Source of the DNA: Vicugna pacos
Lineage: Eukaryota > Chordata > Mammalia > Artiodactyla > Camelidae
Direction: 5' to 3'
Assembly (NCBI RefSeq): GCF_048564905.1
Contig: NC_133002.1
Coordinates: forward strand, 28,634,501 to 28,698,500
Length of the DNA stretch: 64,000 bases
Position 1 is the stretch's first letter; every line of letters starts with the position of its first letter. Under the pieces are notes generated by a model. The model was not told the origin of the DNA. It did no database searches and saw nothing but the letters and a program-made list of their open reading frames with translations. Shown here one piece after another: positions 63,606-64,000 of the stretch. A program made the translations under genes and the position numbers.

Positions 63606-64000
63606 GTAGCTTGTTGGGAACACAAAGTTTCTCTTCAGTTGACAACTCCACTCCATACATATATATGGGTAGGTTCAAGCTCCAAGTCGGTTTTACAGTG
63701 AAAACTGCAGGAACTTCAAAGAGGCACTAGGAAACACACTGAGAACCCAGAGTGAGTTTTTCTCCTGAAACCCGTTCCCTTTCTGCTAGATGAACGAACG
63801 TCTCTCCACACGCTCAGTTCTGACAGTTAAGCATGTGTGAATGCCGTTCTTCACCTAGCTTTTTGGGAACACAAAGTATTTGATCGGTTTTAAACTCCAA
63901 TCCATACATATATGTGGGGAGGTACAAGCTCCAAGGCGGTTTTACAGTGAATTCTGCAGGAACTTCAAACCGTCACTATTAAACACACTGAAAAACCAGA
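63606..64000 (+). repeat. Start of a further copy of the 60.1-60.5 kb block
   Basis: Runs to the window end in step with 60131-60525 (offset 3,475 or 3,476, 14 monomers) and with 4260-4655. It carries 'cttcaaagaggcactagg' and an EcoRI-marked F monomer at 63949. The copy presumably continues past the window. Confidence 0.85.

Larger units (their letters stand above)
1..64000 (+). repeat. Satellite DNA array, ~249-bp monomer, head to tail
   Basis: The same unit recurs about every 249 bp from first to last base; for example the 'ccatacatatatatgg' landmark falls near 82, 331, 580, 828, 1077, 1326 and 1575. I found no inverted unit and no foreign insertion. Landmarks in order within a unit are: 'gaacttcaaaccggcac', 'cacactgagaaaccagag', 'gtgctagatgaacgaacg', 'ctcagttctgagag', 'gtgtgaaagccgtcc', 'cacctagcttgttggg', 'cttcagttgcaaactcc', the AT tract, 'ggtacaagctccaagtcgg' and 'acagtgaaaactgcag'. 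The hand-built consensus is 249 bp, about 47% GC, with one PstI site (CTGCAG) and about seven CpGs. Units differ from each other by substitutions and 1-4 bp indels, often in the AT tract. Each strand of the consensus carries stops in the frames I translated, so it is non-coding. The family is unknown to me; a centromeric or heterochromatic role is inference from array size alone. Confidence 0.98.

Noticed and set aside
1-64000. CRISPR array
   Set aside because: The unit is about 249 bp and is repeated along its whole length. There are no short repeats with unique spacers.
1-64000. CENP-B box
   Set aside because: The nearest candidate on the minus strand, 'gttcgttcatctagc', keeps TTCG but lacks the required A and CGGG positions.
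1-64000. Transposon, retroelement or inverted array segment within the satellite
   Set aside because: Every stretch stays in monomer phase and the same orientation. I saw no unrelated insert, target-site duplication or poly-A tail.
1-64000. Functional zinc-finger gene cluster
   Set aside because: No frame is open across units, histidine and cysteine spacing is wrong, and stops are fixed in the consensus. At most it is a distant origin for part of the unit.

Overview
The whole 64 kb window is one uninterrupted satellite DNA array. A unit of about 249 bp (range about 245-250) is repeated head to tail, always in the same orientation, roughly 257 times, and both window edges lie inside the array. 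I see no gene, RNA gene, transposon or other unrelated DNA anywhere in it. I do not recognise the family. The consensus is about 47% GC by hand count and carries about seven CpGs, many of which appear as TpG or CpA in individual units. This fits a multicellular eukaryote with cytosine methylation, and a centromeric, pericentromeric or other heterochromatic block. The species cannot be named from the sequence.

The interest lies above the monomer. Distinct monomer types recur in fixed order (an A-B-C trimer cassette, a D-E pair, an EcoRI-marked F type). Larger segments are copied at several scales, and nearly every length difference is a whole number of monomers, as expected from in-register unequal exchange. 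Layout: 1-15.4 kb is a mosaic whose rearranged copy lies at 27.3-36.55 kb. 15.4-25.3 kb is a mixture of local duplications plus two more copies of an 8-monomer block. 25.6-26.9 kb is a strongly diverged island. 36.55-45.2 kb is a separate, more diverged subfamily often carrying GGTACC, with a local 992-bp-period duplication. 46,135-56,046 holds two adjacent 4,956-bp (20-monomer) copies with no difference at any place I compared. 57.64-61.27 kb is a near-identical copy of 1.77-5.40 kb, about 55.87 kb away. From about 63.6 kb the same block starts again.

Many short open frames occur on both strands. They are a by-product of a 249-bp unit (83 codons), which keeps frame from unit to unit. I judge none to be a gene. 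Part of the monomer resembles the linker and cysteine pair of C2H2 zinc-finger DNA, a speculative hint of origin.
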